From positions 1,116,001 through 1,180,000 of the forward strand of contig JBCAMK010000019.1 in NCBI GenBank assembly GCA_038503065.1: a stretch of 64,000 nucleotides of DNA. The letters run 5' to 3'. Below the pieces are notes generated by a model that saw nothing but the letters and a program-made list of their open reading frames with translations, made no database searches and had not been told where the DNA came from. A program made the translations under genes and the position numbers. Shown in pieces: positions 22,842-33,473 of the stretch (the first letter of the stretch is position 1; every line of letters begins with the position of its first letter). This stretch comes from Paragyromitra xinjiangensis (taxonomy: Eukaryota; Ascomycota; Pezizomycetes; Pezizales; Discinaceae).

Positions 22842-23563
22842 TGAGATGATGGGAAGTGTATATAGGGGTTCGTTCTTTTTATTGCCTTTTGGCTGTTAAC
22901 CACGACGAATGGTGCCATGAGAGGGGAGAGGATGTTGTTTTTTATGTTGTCTTTTTCTTATAACTATTTGTAGGAAGGCTAAGCGGAGGTTCATTTGTAC
23001 CATTTTCTCTTCACTTCGATTCTCTATTCATCCAGCTTTTATTATTTTCACCCATTTTTTTTTGCTTTTTATTCCATAGCGTTTTTTGTCTCGGCAATTG
23101 CGATTTGTTCGAGTAGTTGCGGGCGTTTTCTCCCCGAGTGTTTCAGAAATTTTTACCGTTGGCGCCGTATATGTTGTGAGTTTCCAGTTCTTGCGGTACT
23201 AGTGTGTCGCATCCGATTAGTGGTAAAATGAGGTTGTACTTGGACAAAATGATTGTCTTCCAGGAGATTTTCTTTTTTTTGGGGGGGGGGAACTGCTAGT
23301 ATTGGCTTATGCCATTACCTGCTTTCTTTTGTGAACCAGACTTTCCCATCTAAAGAATTTCGCTAGCCGTTCGTTCTAATGGTTGATTCAGCGTATCCGA
23401 AGTTACTTTCAAGTGGGAGGTGTATACCAGCGAAATATATAGCCATACTACTGCATATGGTGCATCAAGTTTAGTTAGATTGTCTTAAATTTATATACAT
23501 GTAGTAGAATAAACAAAAACTTCAAGTTTGAGCCACCATCACTAGTTTTTCTTTTGGCCTTGA
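22842..23563. other. Intergenic, 3' flank of the Rho GEF gene
   Basis: T-rich 3' untranslated and flanking sequence with a T8G10 run near 23274. TACATGTA at 23496. No gene recognised. Confidence 0.4.
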
Positions 23564-23691
23564 TACTACATGTATTCTTAACATACTACCTAACATACAC
23601 TGGCACGTACTATCTAACGTACTACATGTATTCTTAACATACTACCTAACATACACTGGCACGTACTATCTAACGTACTACATGTATCTAA
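23564..23691. repeat. 56-bp tandem repeat, two full copies plus a partial third
   Basis: Units start at 23564, 23620 and 23676 and each opens with TACTACATGTAT. The first two units appear identical over 56 bp; the third stops after about 16 bp. Inside each unit a shorter pattern is repeated (ACATACTACCTAACATAC beside ACGTACTATCTAACGTAC). Each unit opening carries one TACATGTA palindrome. Confidence 0.9.
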
Positions 23692-23951
23692 CATATTTTC
23701 TAATATATAATCCCGCGGTTATATGTCGCATTTCACTAGCTAGCATGTTATCTTTAAACAGTTTTACATAGTATGATATTGCGTTCAGACTAGTATGTTG
23801 AATTACCTAACGTAGAAGTATGATTTTTTTGGCTCATAGAGCCACTGAAATAACCTTATATGAGTAATAAGAATCGCTTGATTATTTACTAGAGGTGAAA
23901 GCATCTATATATATACGAGTGTCGGGCCAATAGACAGAGCTCCACCAAATA

Positions 23952-24186
23952 TAGCGCGAGAAGGCGTGGGGGGACTTGGGCCAGCTTGTTTACATCCCCT
24001 TCAAAAAGGATTTGTTAGTAAAGGCACAGCCAAGAAGCGTTATCAGAAGGGAAACTAGAGTTTTTGCGGCACCGGCCGCCCACCTGGGTTGGTTTAACTA
24101 ACGATCAAAAGCTTTAACTGATATTTTCAGGCAGCTAAAGGGTGTGAGCAAGCTTGCCTAGGTCCCCCCTACGCCTTCTCGCACCA
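23952..24186. mobile_element. TA-flanked inverted-repeat element (MITE)
   Basis: Arms of about 50 bp at 23952-24001 and 24138-24186 pair as imperfect complements (left: GCGAGAAGGCGTGGGGGGAC; right ends CCCTACGCCTTCTCGCACCA). TA flanks both ends (23950-23951, 24187-24188). The 235-bp element has no coding capacity. Confidence 0.75.
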
Positions 24187-24210
24187 TAGCTAGCCAGTCT
24201 CCCAAAGCAA

Positions 24211-24500
24211 TGTGCAGTTGCGTCCAACAAGTTCTTGCGGTCTTTGAAGTACCATGATGCAACCAGATGCCATGAACCACTCAATGAAAATATTTACTAT
24301 TCAACAAAAAAGAAAGCATCATGTTTCACCATTGTTGTTTAAAGCATTAACAGTATGTTCTTTATTGTACTGGCATGGTTAAAGCTCAGTTGTGGGAAGC
24401 CTCCTGGATTTGGGGGTGTTGTGCTGTGGGGCTCGTAGTGCCTTAATGTTGCATCATGGTACCTCAAAAACCGCAAGAACTTGTTGGACGCAACTGTGCA
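24211..24500. mobile_element. Inverted-repeat element with 52-bp arms
   Basis: Positions 24211-24262 and 24448-24500 are near-perfect inverted copies (GTTGCGTCCAACAAGTTCTT and TACCATGATGCAAC words in both). The 290-bp unit lies 24 bp from the preceding element. No clear TA or longer duplication is visible at the ends. Non-coding. Confidence 0.75.
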
Positions 24501-25519
24501 TAGCCCGAATGCCCACAAAATAAACATTAGCTAATGAAACAACTGAAAAATTGGAGGCACGAAGGGAAGCCTATATTAAGAAGCCGACCAGAGGCTGGTT
24601 CGAGACAACTTAGGTGTATAGTACGAGTGATATCATATGATCACAAAACTGGGATCAAGAGACGGCTAGCAGTTCCTAGAATACTCTCGGGAGTTCTTGT
24701 GGGGCAGGATGGTATCTAGTTATGAGGTTGTGCTATAGTACTATTCTCCTTGTTATGGGAAGTGGTGCATTTGTTTTTCAGTGTTTACGATTTCTCTTCC
24801 GTTATACTTTTTGCCGCGTATGGGTTGAACTTGAAGGGTGGAAGCACTTAAGGGCAATGATAAAGAGTTTTAAAAAATGAAGTAGAAGGTGATAGACGAA
24901 TAATATTGTTACTAGCATTGGAACTCTAGGTATGAGGATTAGCATGAAGGAGGATTAGCACCTCCAAACTTAGAGGTCGGTGATTTGAGTCCAAAGATTG
25001 TAGTTTGTAAAAGGTGGCAGGGATGAGACATCGAGTTCAAGCTTAAACAATGCCTGCTTAGTAAGGTAAATTATCAGATATTAGTGTTAGTGGAGGCTCC
25101 AGTATCAATAAAATACTCCCTATATACAGCTCATAAATTTACCATACCGCATACTATGCCCTAGGATGTGTCCTAGAAAGAAAACCCCAATAATTATAGT
25201 ATCTGCTAGGTTACGGAAGTAGATACTTTTTGTTTGGAACATGAGATCGAATCTTATCAGATCTCATAGGCAATTTCATTATGGTTGGAACGCCAGGTGC
25301 ATGTGGTCTCCAAGTATTGGTTACTAGCATGAATGTGGTTACCCGGGCGCCTGGTGCTCTGCAGGGATGACTCTGGCCGAGGCTTCACGAGCTGTGGATC
25401 CTCACAAGAAATTGCCGGTTTATAAATCCCCTGGGCTACAACCTGTAAGATCATAATTTCCTCCCATATTCCTAACATCTCTCCCGTTTGTCTTATAAGC
25501 TGTGTTCGTGAAACAAATA
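24501..25519. other. Intergenic, upstream of the GST-like gene
   Basis: No gene recognised. CGAGTGAT occurs at 24624. A tRNA-like stretch near 24934-24996 (GGATTAGC and GATTTGAGTCC words) lacks a full cloverleaf. Confidence 0.4.
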
Positions 25520-26929
25520 ATGTCTGAAAATCCGAAATCCAGCTCTGTTCAGGAAGAGCATCCTAAGATTGTTTTGTTCCACTATGTGAGTCTTGCTAGT
25601 AGCTTCTGCTGTTTATAATAAACTTTCCGTTTTTTTGGGGGAGTTTCTTTTATTTATGTTTCCTGCGATTATCCATTATTAACGTTATATCAACTCCAGT
25701 ACTACAGCCCATATGCGCACAAAGTAAGCTGGTATCTTAATTTACGTGGAATAAAATATCAAGAATGTGTCAGTTCACCCCACTCGACCCGGCCCGCTTT
25801 GAATCTAGGAGAGTAAAAACTAGTGCTTATATCCCATTATGCAGCTTCAACCACCCATCCTTCCCCGCCCAGATCTAGCTTCTCTCGGAATTAAATACCG
25901 CCGTATACCGCTTCTCTCCATAGGCAATGACGTATACTGTGACACATATCTCATCCTGCGTGAGCTTGAACGAAGGTTTCCGAATGGAGGATTGGATATC
26001 GATCCAGAGAAATCGAAGGAATTTGGGGAGAGGAGCAATAAGATTTTTCCGTATGCGGCGGGCTGTATCCCGAGCGATTTGCCACTCATGAAAGATGAGA
26101 GATTTGTCAAGGACCGAGCAGACTATAGTGGTAAGGTGAGTTTTAATTCGCGCTTCTAACTATGCCTGGGCTCTGGGTGCTAGTGCTAATATAGAGCAGA
26201 GCTATAAGAAGGAAGATGTAGATGCTGCGAGGCCGAGGGTACGCATATAATTCATTTATTCATTGGACCTAAGAAGAAAGCTGACCATATTCAGGCACTT
26301 AAGGGCATCAGAAAAGGGTTTGAATTTATGGAAACTCAAGTTCTCGCTGACGATCGCCGATGGGTCCTCGGCGAAGAATTCTCTCTAGTTGACATCGAAG
26401 GTTTCCTCCCGTTTCAAATCTTTTTTTTGAATTATGACTTACCTCACTTGCAGCCATCTGGCCTTTGGAATGGGTCGTCAACCTTCGTGGCGCTCTCGCG
26501 GGTTCCGATATTACTGCTTCAACTTTCCCTAAAACCTTCGCTTACATCTCCCGCTTCGCATCAAAGCTCCCAGAGCCAAAAGCGATCTCAGCGGTTGTTC
26601 CAAAGATCAAAGGTCCTGAGGCGAAGAAAATCATCCTTTCATACAGTAATAGCCAGCAAACTTCGGGCTCGCCAACAACAGGTGATGTGGGTGTTCCTGG
26701 TGACGACCCTTCAGGAGTTACTTTTGGAGAAGAAGTAGAAGTTACTCCAGTGGACACAGGGAAGGAACACCCACAAAAAGGCAGAGTCAGGGAATTGAAT
26801 AAAGAGATTATCGTACTCGAGGTTGTGCCAACGGGAGACTACAATGGACAAAGAGCTCTAAGAGTACATTTTCCAAGAAAGGGATATGAAATTAAGGGTA
26901 TGAATGCGGGAGGAAATGCCAGATTGTAA
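25520..26929 (+). CDS. Glutathione S-transferase-like protein with extended C-terminus
   Basis: Six exons (25520-25585, 25700-25768, 25845-26135, 26200-26238, 26295-26400, 26454-26929) give 348 residues, all junctions in phase. The N-terminus is a thioredoxin-like GST fold: KIVLFHYYYSPYAHKVSWYL with the Y-SPYAHK active-site region, then the segment PLLSIGNDVYCDTYLILREL that holds the glutathione-contacting loop. An all-alpha GST C-domain follows (WVLGEEFSLVDIEAIWPLEW). The last ~100 residues add a fungal-specific extension (GVTFGEEVEVTPVDTGKEHP..ALRVHFPRKGYEI) that looks like a small beta domain. This architecture is common in Pezizomycotina as uncharacterised GST-like proteins. Substrate is unknown; detoxification or redox handling is the family-level expectation. 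Intron 2 uses a GTCAGT donor. The 13-codon exon 4 is the least certain. Confidence 0.88.
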
Positions 26930-27906
26930 ATGGTCCTATGTCAAACGGCCTTTCCAGCTAAATCATTTTGAAGATTTAGGATAGATAAATCAAAACAGGG
27001 GATTCCATCAACCAGAAACTTAAGACCTATATTATGTGTGATATAAGCCCGCTGGAAGTTAAGGGATCCCATAAGTCCTGTTTTTTTGGCCTAATTCTAA
27101 AAATCATTATTATGGGGCGTCGACGTCTCACACAAACAATGGGGCTTGTATTTTTCTAATTGGAGACCTCATTCTATAACTGACACCCAGTATTCTTTAT
27201 GAAAGCCCCACTAAGCTTGGGTAGGAGTTGCATCGCAATCGTAGGTTAGCGGAGGGCGACTTCGTTCGTTTTTAGCATGGTTTGCCTATCGTATGACGAT
27301 TATGGCTCCATTAACCCCACTAACTACTATCATTCACTAGAGATCGCGTCAAAGTATATCCTATCCCTCCAAAATCCATCCCATGTCTATTGCCTGCCAA
27401 GATCGTCGACAAGTGACTCTCTACGCTGAGGCAGGCTGCTAGTATAGCTACATGTAGTGAGTGGGGTCGGTAAGATATAGTCTCTAGCGAATATAAAAAG
27501 TCCTCTCAATAGAGCTAGCTGAGGAATCAGCGAGGTTCAAGGGGGGCGATTCCCCTCCATAGAGGACTAGTAAAAGGAAACAACGAAAATAAAGTAGGAA
27601 CGAGAAATAATGAGAACCTATCAGAAATCATATCTCTAATGAAAAAAATGACTATCCCAGTTAACCTTCCACACAAGGGACTACGAGGGTCTGTTCAACG
27701 TGACTATTGAGTTACAAGAATAAGGATTGGCATTAGTTAGAGTGATATCTTGTGATTCATTACTCTAGGGGTTGTAAAGTTACTGTAATTGGGTACTTGA
27801 GTACTGTCCAACCCTCCAGCCTACCGCCAATCTAGCTGGATGATCGTCATGTATTAGAAAACTTTACTTCTACCACGCTTGCCTCTATCTCTTCCAGCTA
27901 TCCCTA
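26930..27906. other. Intergenic between convergent genes
   Basis: 3' flanks of the convergent GST-like and phosphatase genes. TACATGTA at 27449. A gapped palindrome AGAGTGAT..ATTACTCT lies near 27739. No gene recognised. Confidence 0.4.
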
Positions 27907-29087
27907 TTAATTCTCTACCACTGCAATCTTTCCAGTTCCATCTAAGCGGAAACAGGGCGGCTCCTGTGATGTAACATTATTTTTGATCACTTGTATCTCC
28001 TCCTTTGTGAATCCGCAATTCCTCTCTAGGTATAACTCCACACCACCAAATTCTTCTCGAATCATAGTCAGCGTGTTTAACATTGTGTTCACCCTGTGTA
28101 TTATTCATGTTAGCAACCCCACATTGGCTACTCCACCACCTTGCTTGCTCTTGAATCAAATCTCGCAGGTAATAACATACGTCGAGCTCAACATATTTTC
28201 CATCCCCTGCCTCGCAGTTTCACCTCCCTTTTCAAACATCGGTAATCTGCCTAACCGCATTCTAATTGCTTCTTTAAACGGTTCTAACCCCACACTCGTG
28301 AGAGCATACTCCTCTGCCACAATCCTGTCTTCCACACCCGCAAGTTTTAGTATTAACGCACATATAACACCCGTGCGGTCTTTGCCTGCAGTGCAATGGA
28401 CTAGCAAGGGTTCTTCGGGGCGGGTTAAAATGTGTGTGAATATTTTTCTATAGGCTATTGGCCCACCGGCACGGAGAATAGCGCGATTTGCAGAAGTGAG
28501 GTCACCACAGGTGTAGGAATTATAGCGTTTCGCCAGAGCTCTGGAAAACTCAAATAATTAGCTCGCTACCAGCGTGTCGTGCAGTCTGACGCGGTGAGGT
28601 ACAGTTTGAGCTATCAAGGTAACTTACTCGGGGCTCAGATCCTGATCCTCAAACACAGGCACAAAACTTCTCGTGATTCCTGGTATTTCAAGAATTGGAC
28701 ATGTCGCTTCTAGGCTCTGAACTTCTGGTCTTGAGCGTAGGTCGTATGAGGTTGTGATGGCAAGCTCGGACGCGAGCATGGACATGCCATTTTTTGTTAT
28801 GTGGGATGGCTCTGCTGAGCGGAAAATAATATTGCGTTTGACCTGTAAGCAGTACATGCTTGATACGTGAGTGTCATCTCGCTGGATTGAGATGTTGGGG
28901 AAGACGGAGGGGGTAAAAGGCTCGACAGGAAGAAAGCTCCACTCACACTTCCTAGGCTACCCACGATGGGGTAACCACCAAGATCGCGGAAATTATAGAT
29001 TCCAGGGATAGGTTTCCAGGGGGGATTTGTGAGGAGGGGAGGTTCGGGGCCAATTCTAGTTGAAGCCATTGTGGGTGTCGTATCCAT
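27907..29087 (-). CDS. Protein tyrosine/serine phosphatase (PtpB-like, CX5R)
   Basis: Four exons (29087-28947, 28842-28628, 28540-28181, 28093-27907) give 300 residues. The N-terminal NFRDLGGY motif is the hallmark of the tyrosine phosphatase family that includes bacterial PtpB. Further on are LRSRPEV and the P-loop HCTAGKDRTG with catalytic Cys168 and Arg174. Such P-loops with Lys next to Asp-Arg are found in phosphatases that accept phosphotyrosine and often phosphoinositides. The cellular substrate cannot be told from sequence. No signal peptide or membrane segment, so probably cytosolic. The C-terminus (FGGVELYLERNCGFTKEEI) matches the family's helical end. The second in-frame ATG (residue 7, MASTRIGPEP) could be the real start. 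Confidence 0.9.
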
Positions 29088-31412
29088 TTAATGGAGAGGA
29101 GTTTGTTGGAAAGAGTTGTTTGATGGGTTGTGGAGATCCCTCTCGTGATTCAGGATCCTCAGCTGTGCGCCAGGGCCCCTGCATATGGATAACGATATAA
29201 CTGGGCTGTCCCGCAGCCACCGCACTTCGGAGCACGACAAATCATTCATCTATGGCTCTTGAGGTGTTTACAAACAAATCGAGATGTCCACGTAGCGAAC
29301 GACTAGGATAAGGTGGGCTTGGGCATGCCGAGGTTGAGCCGCAAGCCAAGCCATCAGAGGAACCATGAACTATCACTCGAGAATGGCCAAAACCCAGGTG
29401 GGAATATTTGGCTGGACGAAGTCAATTTTTTGAACGAATAATCATTATGTGAACCACTTCCCGTACAAGCGGGCCACATAATCTCACTAGGAAAACAAAC
29501 TTAGTTGCTGCCTTGCTTTCTAAATCTTGGCCGCGTTGCGTGTACGGTAAGTACTTGAGGTCTTGTTTAGTGGGTTCGTGGGGTACTAAAAGTCGCAATT
29601 AGTTTCCTCGATGTTCGTGTTATAACTTTCGTCGAGATCATTGTTTGCCACTTTACGTTTACTTGTAAGGAGATAGGTGGTTTTTAGTATTTCCACAACA
29701 CGCAAGAGTTTAGTAGGTGTAATCTCCAATAGTGGGGGAGAGGAAATGCAGCTTGAGCTCAGGCGAATCAGAGACCCGAAATTAAGGTCCGCGTGATAAA
29801 TCTTGACTGGACGCTGCTCCGGGGTTCCGACCACCCGTGTGCCAACTGTTATCCTTGGGGCCTGATTTGTCACCCTTACCTTAAACTCCAACTAACCTGC
29901 TCGATAATTCCTACATCAGGATTTAAGTCTAACTAGGTATTGTACCCATACACATTCTCTTTGGAGTCTCGATAAGTGTTCTAAATCAATGACTTCTACC
30001 TCATTGGCAGTACCGACATGCTATGGCACTCCAAGTCCGCTACAAGATATCAGTGCTTGAACTCGCTATCATGATGGATGTCACAAAACCACCCGGCCCA
30101 CAAAGCCAGAAAGCCTGAGACTACTTAGCTAGTCCGTATTTGGTACAGTTTCTACTTCAAACATTCCTAATAAAGAATATCCTCCCTGATTACTGGTCCC
30201 AGCCGTATTCTTGTACAGCGATTCTCTTATGCAGAGCCCGATTTTGGTGTTCCAAGCAGGGTGGGGGCAACAAACACTCAGGATAGGGGACGGGCCAACA
30301 ACAACAATAATAGAGAGATGCTGTTTCTGTTCGTGGAAGCTGTTGTCTTCTGTGAAGGAATTTCCTAACCCTTTCCTGTCTCCGAGTACCAAATAGGGCA
30401 ATATCGTTTCTTGATCCATGTAGTCTTATATATCGTTGTGTGGTTGCACACTGTTCTCGCGTTTGGAGCCTCAGGTTTCTCGCCTAAATCGTACCTTTGC
30501 AGGCACAGCCCCATAGATGATATTCTGAAACCCCCTTTGCTTTAGTACACACCATCGACTTGGGTTCGATTTAAGAGGTTTTCTCATGGGGCTGACGTTG
30601 GGTATCTTGAGAGTCGAAGTCAATATCAGTAGGTTTTGTCCCTTTTTAATCTCTGGTAATACGGTACTGATGAGATAGCGACTTTAGCTTGACCAAAGAG
30701 TGAACTTCGTCTGGGGCAGGTCTGGCCAATGTACCATTTCTAGGCTGGCGGGATCGATTAGATGTATGGTATGGTTTCTGCTGGGCGAACGAAAAAACAA
30801 AAAAACATAAAGCATGGAGCTCTCACTTTCGATCCAGCCTGCAGCTGCCAGACACTTATTGCGCATATCTCTTCGGTCGCAAATTCTTGGCAATTATGGC
30901 TATCTGGGCTCTTAAACCCGGTGCTGCTAAATTTGTGCGGGGTAAGAGTAGGGTAGAGGGATTATCTGGCACCAGTGGTGTGAAGAGGCCAATTAACTAG
31001 ATGTGATGCGTGAGGCGATGCCCCAGAGAAGGTCGACCATACGCATAAACACCTAGAAAAGCATATGCGCATGCACATGTTTCTCAAATCGACTGGCTCT
31101 AGCCATATCTATATATCGATTGCAAGTTCCGTACCTCTATTTAGTTCTTATGGTTTGTTCAAGCACAACTTTTTGTGATACAGTACTGAACTACTACGGT
31201 GAGAGAAATTTAGTGTATCATTCGATGTGATAGTAAATCCCCGCCGGCGCTGCTCCCGGAAATTCCTGAAGCACTCTCCTACCCTAATAAATATCACTTG
31301 AAAAGTTCCTAAAACCGCACCCAAACTTTCAGCGTGGTATTAGAACGATCCCAGAGCAAAGTTAACCTTACCTCCCTAAAGTAGTTAAGTTGAATACGTA
31401 CTACTACCATCA
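29088..31412. other. Intergenic desert
   Basis: About 2.3 kb between divergent genes. Minus-strand frames of 96-101 codons (29586-29891, 30129-30419) show no recognisable motif. ATCACTCG at 29372. No RNA gene or repeat recognised. Confidence 0.4.
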
Positions 31413-33473
31413 ATGCCTGTCTTCCGCCGTTCAGCTCCCCATCACTCTCCGCCATCATCTGAATATTCGCCCCTGGGAGATCATTCGTCTGCGCCGGGTG
31501 ACGGGAAAAGTCCCTTCCTGCCTCAAGTTCACACTCCCACCTCTCCACCGTCTCCGAAGGCCGGTTTCATTCAGCGGTGGTTCGCCACATCTAGAAACCT
31601 CCAACCGTCGAAGATCCCTGACAGTGGCTCCCTCGCACACCAATGGGGTATCCATTGGTATACCCCCGCATCAATTATCTTGCTGTCTATCATCGGGGTT
31701 GGAAGTGCCGTGAGCCATCATATGTACTATAGAATGCTGGACAATGACGCTGCTGGGGACGCAAGCCGGCAGGAATGGGTTATTCGCATTGGAACAGGGC
31801 TGGCCTTCCTGTCTAGAGCCTCGTTGGCAGCTGTTGTGGGAATATCACGAAAGCAGTGGATGTGGGTTACGTTACGGAAAAAGTTCATGACACTAGCGGG
31901 GATTGATGCCATGTTTGGCGTTACATCGGACCCGATATTTTTTACGAACTGGAATATGGTGAAGCAAGCCAAGTTTGCGACACTCATGGCGCTTCTGATT
32001 TGGATTTTTCCTTTGGTGGCAATTGTAACGCCTAGTACCATCTCGGTGTTGCCCGATAATCGAGTCGAAGAAGTCGATTGTACAGTACGGACAATACTAT
32101 TCGACTACGAGCCCGAGCCAACAGCGAAGAAATTGTGCTGCAATAATGTCACATATTTTGAGTTAGCCGATTATCTTGCAGACAAGTACCAGCAGCCCAG
32201 CATGATGGTCCGCAAGATCTTTACGATCTCGGCGTTCTCTAATCTCACCGCAACTCCAAGCAACACCGGCCTGGATTACGAGGGTGCGGATCAACAGCTA
32301 CCGCTACCAGAGGAGACAAACATTGCACGGGACTGTGGGAGTAGTTGCACCTACAATGTGACATTCTTAGGTCCTGCGATCAAGTGTACCGAGAAGCCCC
32401 TTTCGGATCAGACGAACGACCCTTGGGCTAGTCAATATTTGAATACAACGTTATTTGATGCGGGAGAATGGAACAACACACTCTGGGTTAGATACGTCCC
32501 AGGTACAACACCAAACTGGACAGATCCGCAAGCACTCCAGGACCTCCAACAGCACGTTTGTACCTGTGAGAATTCAATTGCGCGTTACACCGTCGGTCTG
32601 AATATTCAGGACGGACTTTTTAAAGAACCGATTATTAGAGACGTCGAGATCCTCGATCGATCCTCGATCGATTTGAATAACAAAACCTATAAACCTAACA
32701 GGGTACTTTTTGACGTGCTCGTGGACATACTCGGCGGTAATGTTGCTGAGGCCAAGGTGGCAAAGGACGATTCCATATTGAAGAGGGGGGGATACTATGC
32801 CCGCGGGTTATCGGCTGTGTATCAGACTTCCAACAGCGTCAATATGGCCTTTGATAGTATAAGTGCTTTTAACCGGGCTAATAGTGGTAGCATACGGGTA
32901 ACCTACGAAAGCGGTAAATTGGTCAATCAAACGCAAGTCGGTGCAACCTCGCTGGCCTCAGCTTCTTACGAGATCGTTCCCTTAATCGGTGCTGCCATCC
33001 AGAAAATGGCGCAGATGATGGTTGTCTCCCTACTCGCCGCTGATTCGCCTGGAACTCAAAAGTCTTCTCCCCTCATGGAATATGCCGCTTTAACAAACAC
33101 CACTTGCATCTCGACAAAGCCTCAAAATGTATACCGATACACAGCCTGGAGGCTGGTCTCGGCTTATGCAGCAGCAGCGATTGTTACGCTGTCCATTGCG
33201 ATATTCGGGTTTGCGGCTCTCGGTATGAATGGTGTATCTAGCGATGCGAGCTTTTCTACAATCCTTCGAACGACACGGAACCCGACGCTAGATATAAAGA
33301 CCGTTGGAGGGTGTCTTGGAGGGGACCCGTTACCAAAGGGGCTACAGGAGCTAAAGCTAAAATTTGGGGAACTCAAGATGGCAGAAGGAAAAATTGTGGA
33401 TAGACATGTGGCTATGGGGGTCGAGGGTGAGGATGTAATGTTAGAAATTGACAGGAAGATATTTTACTCCTAG
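31413..33473 (+). CDS. Fungal multi-pass membrane protein with large luminal/extracellular domain
   Basis: Single exon, 686 residues. The first ~75 residues are Pro/Ser-rich and likely cytosolic. Three hydrophobic segments follow at about 84-101 (WYTPASIILLSIIGVGSAV), 127-144 and 187-206 (ATLMALLIWIFPLVAIV). A fourth lies near 580-605 (YAAAAIVTLSIAIFGFAALG). Between segments 3 and 4 is a ~370-residue domain with several Asn-X-Ser/Thr sites and paired cysteines (CGSSCTYNVTFLG, HVCTCENS), consistent with an exported, disulfide-bonded domain. The layout and opening phrase match a large, uncharacterised ascomycete family that automatic annotation often mislabels formylmethionine deformylase-like; nothing here supports a deformylase. 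Function unknown. The start is the first ATG, and the frame is uninterrupted. Confidence 0.85.
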   Translation: MPVFRRSAPHHSPPSSEYSPLGDHSSAPGDGKSPFLPQVHTPTSPPSPKAGFIQRWFATSRNLQPSKIPDSGSLAHQWGIHWYTPASIILLSIIGVGSAVSHHMYYRMLDNDAAGDASRQEWVIRIGTGLAFLSRASLAAVVGISRKQWMWVTLRKKFMTLAGIDAMFGVTSDPIFFTNWNMVKQAKFATLMALLIWIFPLVAIVTPSTISVLPDNRVEEVDCTVRTILFDYEPEPTAKKLCCNNVTYFELADYLADKYQQPSMMVRKIFTISAFSNLTATPSNTGLDYEGADQQLPLPEETNIARDCGSSCTYNVTFLGPAIKCTEKPLSDQTNDPWASQYLNTTLFDAGEWNNTLWVRYVPGTTPNWTDPQALQDLQQHVCTCENSIARYTVGLNIQDGLFKEPIIRDVEILDRSSIDLNNKTYKPNRVLFDVLVDILGGNVAEAKVAKDDSILKRGGYYARGLSAVYQTSNSVNMAFDSISAFNRANSGSIRVTYESGKLVNQTQVGATSLASASYEIVPLIGAAIQKMAQMMVVSLLAADSPGTQKSSPLMEYAALTNTTCISTKPQNVYRYTAWRLVSAYAAAAIVTLSIAIFGFAALGMNGVSSDASFSTILRTTRNPTLDIKTVGGCLGGDPLPKGLQELKLKFGELKMAEGKIVDRHVAMGVEGEDVMLEIDRKIFYS

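Noticed and set aside
23564..23691. Possible CRISPR-like array
   Set aside because: The units are contiguous 56-bp tandem copies without variable spacers, in a eukaryotic genome.
24934..24996. tRNA-like stretch (GGATTAGC.. and GATTTGAGTCC)
   Set aside because: A short anticodon-like hairpin exists but the acceptor and T stems do not pair. Possibly a SINE head, but unsupported.
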